A stretch of 64,000 nt of DNA from Caulochytrium protostelioides. Lineage: Eukaryota; Chytridiomycota; Caulochytriomycetes; Caulochytriales; Caulochytriaceae. Below are positions 1 to 10,374 of this stretch, in pieces. The translations under genes were made by a program, and so were the position numbers. A model generated the notes under the pieces. The model searched no databases, was not told the DNA's origin, and saw nothing but the letters and a program-made list of their open reading frames with translations. Where the stretch lies: the NCBI GenBank assembly GCA_003615045.1, contig ML014216.1:1-64000 (forward strand). The letters run 5' to 3'. Numbering within the stretch: the stretch's first letter is position 1; each line of letters opens with the position of its first letter.

Positions 1-1625
1 CAAGTGTAAGGCCCTCTTTTCTTGCTTGACCCAGCATCCCCGTCTCCCAGCGTTCTGCCACTCCAGCGACCCAGCATACGCGTCGTCACCTGCCCGCTCC
101 CAAACCTGACCGCGCAAGCACAGTAACGGGGGCCGCCAACAAAATTGCCTGACCGTCTTGACCGTTTCGCGCATCGTTGTCGCGCTCTGCGTACTTTACC
201 TTGCCATCTGACGCGCTGTGACACGTGTTACGCGAACCATAGGCCGTCCGCCCACTTGCTCGATATCTCGGCGTGGGAGCTGTTCGCGCAGGTGGGCCGC
301 ACCAACTGTGGCTTTGCTCGACGCGATAACCCCGCTCTCTTTTTTCTGCTTCCCGCGTTCCTCGGCCTGGCGCGGCACCTGTTGATTTCAGACTGCGATG
401 ACGACGCGCTGCATCGCGGATACAACCGATAACCCGCCATCGGCTTCCGGATGAGACGTTTTCTCGTGCGATTTGCGTCTGGATTTCTGCCCCATAGCCT
501 CCGTGCGGACAGCGGCAGCGTGCTTTCTTAGGCGTCGCTTCATTTCGACGTTGCCGCGCCGCGTGATGCATCGCACGTACTGCTTTGTGCGTTTCGGGTG
601 CTTTGCCTTCCTTCTCTGGGTTCGCGTCGGGCTAGGTGATGGGCCGCGCGGCTTCGCCTGCGCGGGCTATGCCTCGGCGAGGAGAGCATGTCAAGATCGC
701 ATCAGGCGTGCTGGCGAAAGCGGACGACGAATGGGCGGCTCCCGGTTTCGTCGGTAGACGCTACGCGAGAGGCGTCTGCGGCTCTCGCTTCGTTTGGCGA
801 CGTCGTGGCGATCGCAACGATGCGCACCTTCGCTCTATTTAGCGCCGGAGAACAACGGCGGACGGGTCCAGCCGTCGAGCCGTGCTACAAACCTGCATAT
901 GACGTGGACCCGCGGTCTTATCTGACCGCTCCGTCTAGCGAAGCTTGACGCCGAAGCCTTCTGGCCCTCGCTAGATGGGCTACGCTCCTCGTCCTTGCGC
1001 CGTGGCGCTCTCGTGATATCAGACGGAAGCAGATGCAACATGGGTGCTACGGGGCGGTGGTGCGCGATGTTGGTGCAAACGCGCTTCATGTGGTTTCACG
1101 TGTTGCCCATCTTGGTGTAATCGTCGGTTGCCATGTGCCGATTCGCAACGACCGCCTGTTGTGCTGCACGCGAGATCTCGGCGGACATTCCAGCGCACGT
1201 TTGCCTGGATGGTTATGCGGCTGTTCCAGACGGTGCGATGGCAACAGGGATTTCAGCAACGCTTAAGCGAACGATGGGTTTTCGTGCTTCCACCCCGACT
1301 TCCAGCTCGTCTTGGTTTGTCTCATCTTTCGACTCACCCATGTTATTGTTCTGTCTTTTTTGTTTGAATGGCCCCATGGATGCGATAGTATCCATCCACG
1401 ACGGCTTCCTCTGGTGTTTGGCTCAACGGGTGGCGTTCTCCTTCCCCTCCGCTCCCTTCCGCTTTCCTTTACTAGACAGGGTTCTTGGATGGTGTGTGCT
1501 GCGCGTGATTCAGCTCTTCTCCGTCCCGCTGTCGGCGTTTGAGGCAACTCGTTGCCTTCATTGCACGCTAGTAGCCTTTTCCCGCTTCTTTTCCCGTCCC
1601 TTCATCCCGTCGTTCCCTTCCAGCC
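1..1625. other. Intergenic / upstream region of PP1
   Basis: I see no convincing gene here. The open frames are short and lack recognisable domains. The last 60 bases before the PP1 start are pyrimidine-rich and end in TTCCAG just before ATG. This could be the 3' end of a 5'-UTR intron, but no donor could be chosen. Confidence 0.5.
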
Positions 1626-2615
1626 ATGGGGGATTTCGAGGATATCGATATCAACTCGGTCATCGACCGACTGTTGGAGGTGCGCGGCTCCCGTCCGGGC
1701 AAGCAGGTCCAGCTGACAGATAACGAGATCCGCTACCTCTGCATCAAATCTCGCGAGATCTTTATCAATCAGCCCATCTTGCTCGAGTTGGAAGCGCCGA
1801 TCAAAATCTGCGGTGATATCCACGGCCAGTACTATGATCTGCTGCGTTTGTTTGAGTATGGCGGGTTCCCACCAGAGGCGAACTACCTCTTCCTCGGCGA
1901 CTATGTCGACCGCGGCAAGCAGTCGCTCGAGACGATTTGTCTGCTGCTCGCGTACAAGATCAAGTTCCCTGAAAACTTCTTTATCCTCCGCGGCAACCAC
2001 GAGTGCGCGTCTATCAACCGCATTTACGGCTTCTACGACGAGTGCAAGCGCCGATATAGCATCAAGCTGTGGAAGACCTTCACCGACTGCTTCAACTGCC
2101 TCCCGATCGCCGCGATCATTGATGAGAAGATCTTCACCATGCACGGCGGGCTGTCGCCGGACCTGCAGACGATGGAGCAGATCCGAAGGGTGATGCGTCC
2201 CACGGATGTGCCCGACACGGGCCTGCTCTGCGACCTGCTGTGGTCCGACCCGGACAAGGATGTTCAGGGCTGGAGCGAGAACGACCGCGGTGTCAGCTTC
2301 ACCTTCGGCCCGGACGTCGTCACGCGTTTCTTGTCAAAACACGACCTGGACCTGATTTGCCGCGCGCACCAAGTCGTCGAGGATGGCTATGAGTTCTTTG
2401 CCAAGCGCCAGCTCGTGACGCTCTTCTCGGCTCCGAACTACTGCGGCGAGTTTGACAACGCTGGCGCTATGATGAGCGTCGACGACACTCTCATGTGCTC
2501 CTTCCAGATCCTCAAGCCTGCTGAAAAGAAGCAAAAGTACCAGTATGGCGGGATTGGCCGTCCGGCCACGCCGCCGCGGAATAAGAAGAAGAAGGAGATG
2601 GCGAAGACCATGTAA
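1626..2615 (+). CDS. GLC7: Serine/threonine protein phosphatase PP1 catalytic subunit
   Basis: This is the type 1 phosphatase catalytic subunit, which dephosphorylates Ser/Thr on many substrates (cell cycle, glycogen, chromosome segregation) when bound to regulatory subunits with RVxF motifs. The single-exon 329-residue product matches the family's usual length. All metal-site motifs are intact: GDIHG (63-67), GDYVDRG (91-97), GNHE (123-126), the histidines at 173 and 248, and SAPNYCGEF (268-276) near the toxin-sensitive loop. The tail carries RPATPPR (312-318). This is the CDK-type inhibitory site (T316) known from fission yeast Dis2 and animal PP1, followed by a lysine-rich end. The start lies in a good context (AGCCATGGGG) and matches the family N-terminus. 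The neighbours are functionally unrelated. Confidence 0.98.
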   Translation: MGDFEDIDINSVIDRLLEVRGSRPGKQVQLTDNEIRYLCIKSREIFINQPILLELEAPIKICGDIHGQYYDLLRLFEYGGFPPEANYLFLGDYVDRGKQSLETICLLLAYKIKFPENFFILRGNHECASINRIYGFYDECKRRYSIKLWKTFTDCFNCLPIAAIIDEKIFTMHGGLSPDLQTMEQIRRVMRPTDVPDTGLLCDLLWSDPDKDVQGWSENDRGVSFTFGPDVVTRFLSKHDLDLICRAHQVVEDGYEFFAKRQLVTLFSAPNYCGEFDNAGAMMSVDDTLMCSFQILKPAEKKQKYQYGGIGRPATPPRNKKKKEMAKTM

Positions 2616-4531
2616 AAGCCCTTGCTCCTCTTGCTCCTCGTTCCTGGCGACCGTTTTCCATCGCTCCCACGCTTTCCCGTTCTGTTCATGCTGACATCGA
2701 GGGATGTATCGAATCGTGAGCTGGACAGAAGCTCGAAGCGGAGCACGCCATTGAGCCGTTCTCGGCGAGTCGCTGGTTCTTTTGTCGGCCGTCTGACCGG
2801 CGGCCATTCGATGGTCCCGCAGCACTCTGCCGTCTCATTGCAACAGGCTTCGTCGAGCTTCACCTCGGTCTTTCCGAAGTACCATGCGGCCCTCGCATAC
2901 CGCTTTCCGGATGGCGGATGCAATTTTCTTCTGCCTGGTCATCCGAGTGTGTTTCATACCCGTCATGACGCGGCCTTCTCACCACCTTGTCTTCCGCACC
3001 TCCTGGCGCCCATTGGCTTGCCGCGGGAAGGACCGTCGATCGTTTCCTGGGTGCTTCTGACGGTTCCTGTCCTTGCGTCCATCCTTGCTGCTCTGTCCTT
3101 CGCGTCGTTTTGGGCCTCGCTTTGCCTCCGCACGGATGGTCGCAGCGCCAGCGTGGCAGCGGTGACGGCGACAAGCCAAGCGGTCAACGGTCATCGTCGT
3201 TTTCGGCTGTGACTGTCGTGTGTGTAGTGCCTTGTCTCTCTCCTCCCTCCCTGCAACACCGCTGCCGCGGCAGGTTGCCCTGCATCTTCCAGTTTATGCC
3301 TTTTTCTTTTCTTCCGAACACCCTTTCGCCGTTTCTCTCGCCTACTCTGCCCCGTCGGGATCCGACCCCCCTTCTTTCTCACCCGTTCCCGACTCTGGCC
3401 GTCCTTGTGCTCCTTTCGCGTGGCGCGCTCTGCGTCTCACTCGCGACGGCGCCATCGTCGCAGCCGTTGTCGCTGCCGCTCTCCGCTCTCCGCTCCCCCC
3501 TCTCCACCCTAACTGAGCGGGATGAGGCAATATTGGATGATTGTTTTTTGTGTTTTTCTTGGTTTCCATTGTCGTATGAAACAGTCGTGGCAGCATGCCG
3601 GGTTGTCTTCACGCGATCTCACGGCGGCAGTGGGGAAGAGCAAACGGGCAATGGTGATACCGAAAGGGTGGCATGACGCGGTCAACTAAACCCCGGAGTG
3701 ACCGATGATTCCCCGCTACTCTCCTCCTTCTTCCTTCCACGTGACCTCCCCTTCTTTTTGTTATAAACATGGTCCCTTTTTTTTAACGCGCCTATCTGCT
3801 CGTATATATAGGCCATCTCTTGAGACGACCTAACGCGCTGACCATGCCCTCCGTGGTGCCCCCGGGGGTTCCTCACCGAGGCATTTGGGCATTTGGTTCA
3901 TTTCCGGATGAGCTTGCGGATCCTGGGCTGCAGCGACCCTTGCCCGAGGTTGCAGCACAACGCTATCGGTCTGGCGGCTAAGGTCAGGCAGCGTCGGATG
4001 TCCAACGCGGCATTGTCATCGCGGTTTGAGATCGCGGCGCCGGGCGTTGTCTAGGTTTCAGGACCACATGCGTCTGGGCATACATCCAGGTCTTGCGGAG
4101 ACTGGGTTAGAGCTTACTTTTCGGATCATTCAGTTAGGGCGTCAAAAAGAGATGTCCCTCGTGATGAAGAAACGGTTGACCGGTGACCTACATGAGGGAG
4201 CGGAGGGCCCACTGGATCGAAGAGATCCGGCAGCAGCAATCATACTCCCACGGGATTCCCGCCAGAGAGGCCGATGGTTGTCCGCTCCGTTTTGTTCTCG
4301 AAAAGTGACTTTCCGCAACGCAGGGCGGGGCGGAGCAAGCACCATCATTCCTAAATACTAAGACGCGGTGTTACAAAGGGAACAAGAAGAAAGAAAGCGA
4401 AAGGAAACGCTCCCGATGGCACCTCCGGACATCGCAGACCAGAAGCAACCGTAGCGTGAACCGAGGTCTTGTCCCGCCATGATGCCGCGTATGCACCCCA
4501 TCGTGGTCATGAGCATGGCCAGTCCCATCGA
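2616..4531. other. Intergenic region between PP1 and the Zn2Cys6 gene
   Basis: The two genes converge here. No supported gene is visible. Much of it is T/C-rich 3' flank (3220-3520), and it contains one copy of a dispersed repeat at 3798-4014, annotated separately. Confidence 0.5.
3798..4014 (+). repeat. Dispersed repeat, copy 1 (about 217 bp)
   Basis: This aligns by eye along its whole length to 12487-12702. Shared blocks include a TATA-like start, GACC(T/C)AACGCGC, TGGTGCCCCC, GCATTTGGTTCAT, CCTGGGCTGCAG, AACGCTATCGGTCTGGCGG, TAAGGTCAGGCAG and CAACGCGGCAT. It begins in TATATATAGG. The flanks are unrelated to those of copy 2, so these are the element's ends. No reading frame is obviously conserved. 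It could be a SINE-like element or a duplicated non-coding RNA gene. The orientation is arbitrary. Confidence 0.75.
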
Positions 4532-7498
4532 TCATGGGCCCTGATGGCGGTAGCTGTTCGCATGCGCACGGCGCTGCCGAATCGCATCCGCTTGTGCCGC
4601 GGCCGACGGGAAGTCGATGCCTGATCCGACCGGCAGCCCGACCCCGAGGTCTGACAAGGCCAGGGGCAGCGCCGCCCCGGCCGCGACATGCATGGCCGAG
4701 ACGCCGCCGTCGGGCCCGCCGTGGCCATGGCCGCCGCCAAGCGCGACAGGGGCTGCAGCGAGCGGTGGCGGCGCCATGCGAGTCGAGCCCATCCCTCCCG
4801 CGCCGCGCATCACGAGCGACCCGCCGTGGCCGACCGCGTGGTGATGCGGCACGACGCCGCCGATCTCGAGCGGCAGCGGCATGCGGAGGTCCAGATCGAC
4901 CGGGAGGGCCATGGGCGCATGGGCCGCGGCGGCCGCGGCCGAGGCCGGCGCGTGCGCGTGGGCATGGGTCTGGGAGGCGATGGCGGCATACGGATGCGTC
5001 AGCTGGTGCGGCTGCGGCTGCTGCGGCGTCAGGTAGCCAGGCACGACAGTGGGCAGGCTGTGATGGGAGGGTACATGGCCGTAGTTGTGGTCGTAGGCAT
5101 ACCATGACGCCGTCGGGGCTGGCGTCGGCGTCGCGGTCGCATGGTAGACATGCGGCTGGGGCGGGGGCGCGGGCGGAGGCTGCGAAGGCAGATGGCCCGT
5201 GGGGCCATACGGGTAGCCCAGACGCATGGGCGCATACGACGCTGGCGGCCGAGGATGGGCGAACTGCAGGGGCGCCGCTGAGAGTGCTGCATCGTAGCCC
5301 TGGTGACCCAAACGCTCGGCGGCATGGGATACTTCCTTGGGAACCAGCTGCGGCCACTTGGCATCAATGGCCTCTGAATCTAAGCGGGACGGCGAGTCGT
5401 ACGTTGTGAGCCATGAGACAAATGAGGCCGTATCCAACGGCTGCTGCTGCTGCTGCTGCTGGTGGTGGTGGTGGTAATCTTGTTGCTGCAGCGGATGTAG
5501 CTGCTGCGAAGAAGGGTGCAGCGTCGCATAGGAAGCGGCCAGTGACGCGCTGGAATGCGGGGCGTCCGGCTGAGAAACCATCGATGTCGGCCATGCCTCT
5601 CCCGTGGGTATATGGGGTATCATATGCGAAAGCAAGCTCACACGTTGTGAAGCGTACGGCGGCCGTTGCATATTGGGTGGGGTGGACGGAAGAGGCATCG
5701 GCATGGCCATGGGGATTCCGGACGCCGTGGCGTGCGACATGCCGGACACGACGGCTGCGGTCGCGGTCGCGGCCGCTGCAGCGGCGGCGGCATTGGGGGG
5801 CTTGGGCGGCGTCTGTAGCGAGGTCTCCATCAGCCGGACCGCGTGAGTCGGCGTCGAGCCTGCGGAGGCCTGCTGCACCAATGTCGCAGCCGCATTCGCT
5901 GTCGCTACGGCCAAGCTCGGGCCCAGGCTCGTGTCGCTCGACGCGGCTCGCGACAGCTGATGAGCGCGAGCGTTATCGGCCCGCTGGTCGGTCATGCCAC
6001 CGCCTACGTGGCCGTGGCCGGCGAGGCCGTGGCCGCCATCACCGCTGCGACCGCCGCCACGACGATCGGTGTCACCGATCGGCCCGTACGGCTCTGCATC
6101 ACGCAGCGACAGCAGACTGATGGCAGGGGTGCTCAGGAGCGCTGCCGGTGGCGCCGCCTGATGCATCGATCCGACCGATGGCCCCGGGAGCGCGACGTGG
6201 TCGGGATCCCCGGACACCGATACCGGAGTCAGGGCGGCCGCCATAGCGGGGACGGCGAGGCCGGCGCCGGCCTTCCTGGGTTTCGAACGGCGCTTCGCGG
6301 GCTTCAGGTGGCGGTCCGGGATGCGCGGGCGTCCGCGCTTCTTGCGCGTCGCGTCTTCACACGTCTCGCTGCGGCCGAGCCGTACGCAGCGCTGGCAGGG
6401 CCGCTGCGTGTCGCAGGCGACATGCGCGTTTTTGCAGTGCACACAGGCTTTCTGGACATAGAACCGCTTCTCCGGGGGTGCTGTTGACGGCCGCGGCGGC
6501 ACGGCTGGGCCGGCCGCCGGCGCAACGCCCAGCGGGAGCGCCGACGGGAGCACCGTCATGGCGAGCCCCCGCGGCGTCGGCGTTGGCATGCCCGCCTTGG
6601 CGCGGGCCGCCGCGGACGGGGTCGAGGCCGCCGTCGCCGCGGTGTCAGCGACGGCGGCGACCCCCAAGAGGAGCGCCTCGAGAGGCCGCGGCCGCGTGGC
6701 ATCGAGGCGGCCTGCCGGGTCCCGCACGTCGTAGGGGTGCGCGCGAGAGGGGGACAGCGCCGGGTGCGGAGCGGCGCTGACTGTGACGCCGCCCAGATGC
6801 TCCAAGAAGGCGTTGGTCGCCGCTGTGGCTGTGGGCGGCGGGAAGAGGCCACACGGCGCCGCGGCGGCGATCGCCGGCGCGTCGCTGCCACCGTCGCCGC
6901 CGCCGCCGCCACCGTCGCCGCCGCGGTCAGCGCTCACCTGGAGGAACCCGCCCAAGCCGGCCGCATCCGAGCCCGACGCGTACGCGGGTCCGTGGCCCGA
7001 GCTGTGGCTTGGCGGGCCGCGGCTGGGCCCGCCGTGGCGAGGCCGGCCTGGATGGAGGTCCTGCGGCGGCGCATACGCGTCGCGTGGGTCGTGGGCGGCG
7101 GGCGCGGGAGCGCGGCGGTGCGCGGGGCTGCGTCGACACGGTGGCTGGACCGCATGGGACCCCGTGGCGGCGACGTGCAGGGCGGGTGCGCCGGGATGCC
7201 ACGGAGCCGTCGGGGCGGACCGGTGGTCCCGCCCGCCGGGCGGAGGGGGGAAGAAGCCGTGCACGCTGCCGGCCGACGGCAACAGACCCGCGGCGGCGCC
7301 ATCCGCCGCCGTTGCCGCGGCCGCCAGGGCGGGCGAAGGCGCGGCGGGAGACATGGAGAGCGGCCAAGCGGGCGGCGATCCGTCGTGGGGGTCGGCAGGG
7401 TCGATGGCGGGCACCGGCGCCCACGGCGTCATCGCATTGAGTGTACCGGGCATTCCACCAACGCTGAGGAAGGGGTACGTCTGGTACAGGGGTATCAT
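4532..7498 (-). CDS. Zn(2)-Cys(6) fungal-type transcription factor
   Basis: This is a predicted nuclear DNA-binding regulator of 988 residues, read from the ATG at 7498. The frame stays open to 7765, but the extra N-terminus is low quality and MIPLYQTYPFLS looks like a genuine start. The binuclear zinc cluster (about residues 352-380, genomic about 6359-6445) has the spacing CX2CX6CX5CX2CX8C, with core CVHCKNAHVACDTQRPCQRC, followed by a basic KKRGRPR linker. This resembles the Ert1/AcuK-like gluconeogenesis regulators more than Gal4, but the subfamily is not certain. The rest is Ala/Pro/His-rich, with a Gln-rich tract encoded near 5440-5490, typical of activation regions. No fungal_trans middle-homology domain or PAS domain was recognised. 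The target genes cannot be inferred. Confidence 0.9.
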   Translation of the reverse strand: MIPLYQTYPFLSVGGMPGTLNAMTPWAPVPAIDPADPHDGSPPAWPLSMSPAAPSPALAAAATAADGAAAGLLPSAGSVHGFFPPPPGGRDHRSAPTAPWHPGAPALHVAATGSHAVQPPCRRSPAHRRAPAPAAHDPRDAYAPPQDLHPGRPRHGGPSRGPPSHSSGHGPAYASGSDAAGLGGFLQVSADRGGDGGGGGGDGGSDAPAIAAAAPCGLFPPPTATAATNAFLEHLGGVTVSAAPHPALSPSRAHPYDVRDPAGRLDATRPRPLEALLLGVAAVADTAATAASTPSAAARAKAGMPTPTPRGLAMTVLPSALPLGVAPAAGPAVPPRPSTAPPEKRFYVQKACVHCKNAHVACDTQRPCQRCVRLGRSETCEDATRKKRGRPRIPDRHLKPAKRRSKPRKAGAGLAVPAMAAALTPVSVSGDPDHVALPGPSVGSMHQAAPPAALLSTPAISLLSLRDAEPYGPIGDTDRRGGGRSGDGGHGLAGHGHVGGGMTDQRADNARAHQLSRAASSDTSLGPSLAVATANAAATLVQQASAGSTPTHAVRLMETSLQTPPKPPNAAAAAAAATATAAVVSGMSHATASGIPMAMPMPLPSTPPNMQRPPYASQRVSLLSHMIPHIPTGEAWPTSMVSQPDAPHSSASLAASYATLHPSSQQLHPLQQQDYHHHHQQQQQQQPLDTASFVSWLTTYDSPSRLDSEAIDAKWPQLVPKEVSHAAERLGHQGYDAALSAAPLQFAHPRPPASYAPMRLGYPYGPTGHLPSQPPPAPPPQPHVYHATATPTPAPTASWYAYDHNYGHVPSHHSLPTVVPGYLTPQQPQPHQLTHPYAAIASQTHAHAHAPASAAAAAAHAPMALPVDLDLRMPLPLEIGGVVPHHHAVGHGGSLVMRGAGGMGSTRMAPPPLAAAPVALGGGHGHGGPDGGVSAMHVAAGAALPLALSDLGVGLPVGSGIDFPSAAAQADAIRQRRAHANSYRHQGP

Positions 7499-8664
7499 GC
7501 TGACGACGCGTGATGCGACGGGTGCGCGAGCCGGCGAAGGGCGACACCGCCGCGGTGACAAAGGACAAGGACCCGTGTGGGCCCGGCAGCACTGAGCGCG
7601 GGGCGTGGAGCCGCGATGGGGGGGTAGGGTAGGGTCGGGATGGCGTAGGGCTGCCAATGCTGCCAAGTGAAGAACGTGAACGGCGGCGGAGACGGCGATC
7701 GCGAATGGGAGCGCCACGCGGGCAGCGCCACAGCGCCACAGCGATCCGCAGCAATCCGCAGCCAATCAGCCGGAGCTTTCGAGGGCTGTCGGGGTCGTCG
7801 CCCGGCCCACCGAGGCGCGGTCGAGGTGCTGGCCGTGGTCGACGTTGGCACGGGGACCGCGGTGGGGCATCGGCGGTCGTCGCCGTGGCCGTGGGGTCTC
7901 GCGGAGGGCGGAGGGTATCGGTCGCGGTCGCGATCGCGATCGGGATCGCGGGGCGGGAGGGGGAGGCAGCGGGGGTGGCAGCAGGGTATCTGGGGAATCA
8001 CGGGTATCAAGACATGCGAGCGCGCGTCGCATGGCCGTTGCGATGTGATGCGCTGCGAGCATCCATCGAACGCGGCAATGGCTCGAGCGACAGTGGCCCG
8101 CGTCACGGCGGCGGCCACGGTCGCGGCCACAAGAGTGGCGGCAGCAGCGGCAGCTGGCGGAGGCGTCGAACGACGCGCCCCAGCGGTTGAATGCGGGTGC
8201 AGCAAGCGTCGAAGCAGACGCCGACGCTGACGCCAAAGCCGAAGCGGACGCCGACGCTGTGGTGGTCGGCAGACGGACCGAAGACGTGCACAAGGAGATG
8301 TGGTGCCCGCGGCAAGCGTGGAGAAACCCGGCTGGAAGAGCGTCGCTCCGGGGATTCTCGTCGTGGGCGCGTGGCCGGGCAGACGTGCGTTCGGGCGGGC
8401 GGCTCGAGGCCGCAGGAGCGTGAGCGAGGGAGCAACCCAGCCAGACTCGGTGCGTGAGTCGCGGCGGGCAGAAGACGGATGCGCGGCGGTCGCGACGGTC
8501 GCAACGAGGCGCAGCCGGAAGCCGAGCGACAGCGAGTGAGCAGAGCCACGACCGCCGTCGGGGAGGAGGACGAGAGGCGTCGCTGGGACGGCGACTCGGG
8601 TTCTGGAACTCCGGCGGGTCCTTCCGGGCCACCGTCCGTCCGGGGATGGCGCGGCGGCTACCGG

Positions 8665-8743
8665 CGTCCAAGGTCCAAGGTCCAAGGTCGGGAGTCGGGA
8701 GTCGGAGGTCGGAGGTCCCAGGTCGGAGGTCGGAGGTCGGAGG
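8665..8743. repeat. 7-bp minisatellite, GGTCCAA / GGTCGGA
   Basis: About eleven imperfect copies of a 7-mer are present, grading from AGGTCCA on the left to GGTCGGA on the right. Confidence 0.85.
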
Positions 8744-8959
8744 CCGTTGGGGATGTTGTCGCAACGCGCGTGTTGGCCACGTGGTGGGCGCACGGGGTGG
8801 CGGTGCGGTCGACGGGGCAGTGGCGGTGCGTGGACGGGTCGGACGCCTCCGCACATCGGACGGAACGGCGCTGCGGCTTCCCCTCGCTGAGACGCGGCGC
8901 TCGATTGGCCACGCGGTCCGGCGCGACGAGCCGAGTCGGGCGAACGCGGCGGCATGATG

Positions 8960-9099
8960 CTCGAACGCAGCTCGAACGCAGCTCGAACGCAGCTCGAACG
9001 AAGCTCGAACGAAGCTCGAACGCAGCTCGAACGAAGCTCGAACGCAGCGCGAACGCAGCGCGAACGCAGCTCGAACGAAGCTCGAACGCAGCTCGAGCG
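8960..9099. repeat. 11-bp minisatellite, CTCGAACGCAG
   Basis: There are twelve copies plus a partial one, at strict 11-bp spacing, with variants CTCGAACGAAG and CGCGAACGCAG. Because three copies make 33 bp, every frame translates as an 11-residue repeat. This produces spurious open frames on the minus strand. Confidence 0.95.
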
Positions 9100-9721
9100 T
9101 TGCAGACCCTCGCCCGTCGCGTAATGCTGACCTGACCGCGGCCGGAACACGGACGACCGCGGCCCTCACCGCTCCCGCTGCCGCTGCCGCTGCCGCTCCC
9201 CGCGGGAGCCGAAGGGGCTTGGCCGAGGCTGCCCGAGCCCGAGCCCGTGAAGCCCCCTCAACCTCCCTGGTGGTGCTCCGCCTCGCCGGCCACGCCGCAT
9301 GACCCACCGTCGGGAACCCTCGCGGCCATCCGCGACGGATGTCTCTACGCTCGTCGGCCGAGAACCGTGGTCCCTATGCACACCCGCTGACGACGGTCAT
9401 GGGTCGCTGCCGACGCCGCCACCGCCGCCGGCAACCGGAGCAGCCCTGCCGGTCGGCGGCGACATGCTCCGGCCGCGGGCCTCTCGATGCCACCGGACGC
9501 CCGCGTGCGCCACGGCACGCGCCGGATGGAGGGCGCGCGCCGGGGCCGCGAGGCGCTTGGGAGGCGAGCCCAGGAGGGCACCGCGTCCGCGCACGCGATG
9601 GCCATCCGCCCATCATGGCGGGCCCACATCCCGTCCCCGTGATGGATCGCCGCCATGTGGGGCGATCCGCGACGCGACGATTCGCGACGCGATCCTTTAC
9701 CGGGCGAGGCCAGGCCATCTC

Positions 9722-9750
9722 ATGCGATGCGATGCGATGAGATGCGATGG
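9722..9750. repeat. Pentanucleotide array (GATGC)n
   Basis: Five to six copies of ATGCG/GATGC with one variant. It is the same motif, on the other strand, as the CATCG arrays near 25.4, 30.1 and 30.4 kb. Confidence 0.85.
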
Positions 9751-9869
9751 AACGCTCACGAATGACAGGCGACCAGCAACGATCAGCCAATCGGATCAGA
9801 ATGAATTGAATACGTGAGATGTTTTTTAGTAGAAATCGAGGCTGAGCGGTGAAACCACCCAGCGCCGCA

Positions 9870-9918
9870 GGTCGAAAGGGCGAGGCGAGACAACGTTGGA
9901 TATTCAATGCGGCACGGA
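9870..9918 (+). repeat. Dispersed repeat, 3' fragment (copy 3)
   Basis: GGTCGAAAGGG through GGATATTCAATGCGGCACGG aligns with the last 45-50 bp of the repeats at 3798-4014 and 12487-12702 (GGATGTTCAACGCGGCATGG in copy 2). It is diverged but colinear. Confidence 0.5.
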
Positions 9919-10374
9919 GGTCGCGGACAAACTTGCTGCTATTGCTGAAGTCACACCACAGCAAACTTCTGGCCACGGCATCCTTGAGTCGAATCCGCAA
10001 TTTTTTGTTTTCAGGACGCGACTCGTCTCTGCATGCCCTTGGGTCGTTCAGAACTCATCGGCCAAGTTGGTGCGAAAGCGCTGGGCGCACGCCTTGTACA
10101 CGCAAGATGTCGGGACGGCGATCTCGTTTTTGCCTCCGGGAGCAACCTTGGCCGCGCCATAAGCAACCACCACTCCAGCGACCACGGACTCTATCTCGCT
10201 GGCGACCTGGCCTATGGGCCCCACCGTGGTCATGAAACACGGCTTGCTTTACCCGGGCGGCAGAACATAAGGTGGACCATAAGACGAACCTTCGGGCGGA
10301 AGGAAAGGTGGCGGGGGGTGCTCACCGCTTTGCCACGCGGCACCGCGTCCGGCAGCGCTGAAAAAAAAGGCCGA

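Larger units (their letters stand above)
7499..10374. other. Intergenic region, minisatellite-rich
   Basis: This is the upstream region of the Zn2Cys6 gene. Long open frames exist on the minus strand (to about 9307) but consist of low-complexity Arg/Pro/Ser/Ala peptide and tandem-repeat translation, so none is called. It holds a 7-bp array, an 11-bp array, a GATGC array and a short fragment of the dispersed repeat at 9870-9918. Confidence 0.5.

Noticed and set aside
7495-9307. Two overlapping minus-strand open frames of over 500 codons
   Set aside because: They consist of Arg/Pro/Ser/Ala low complexity and translated 7-bp and 11-bp tandem arrays, with no ordered segment.
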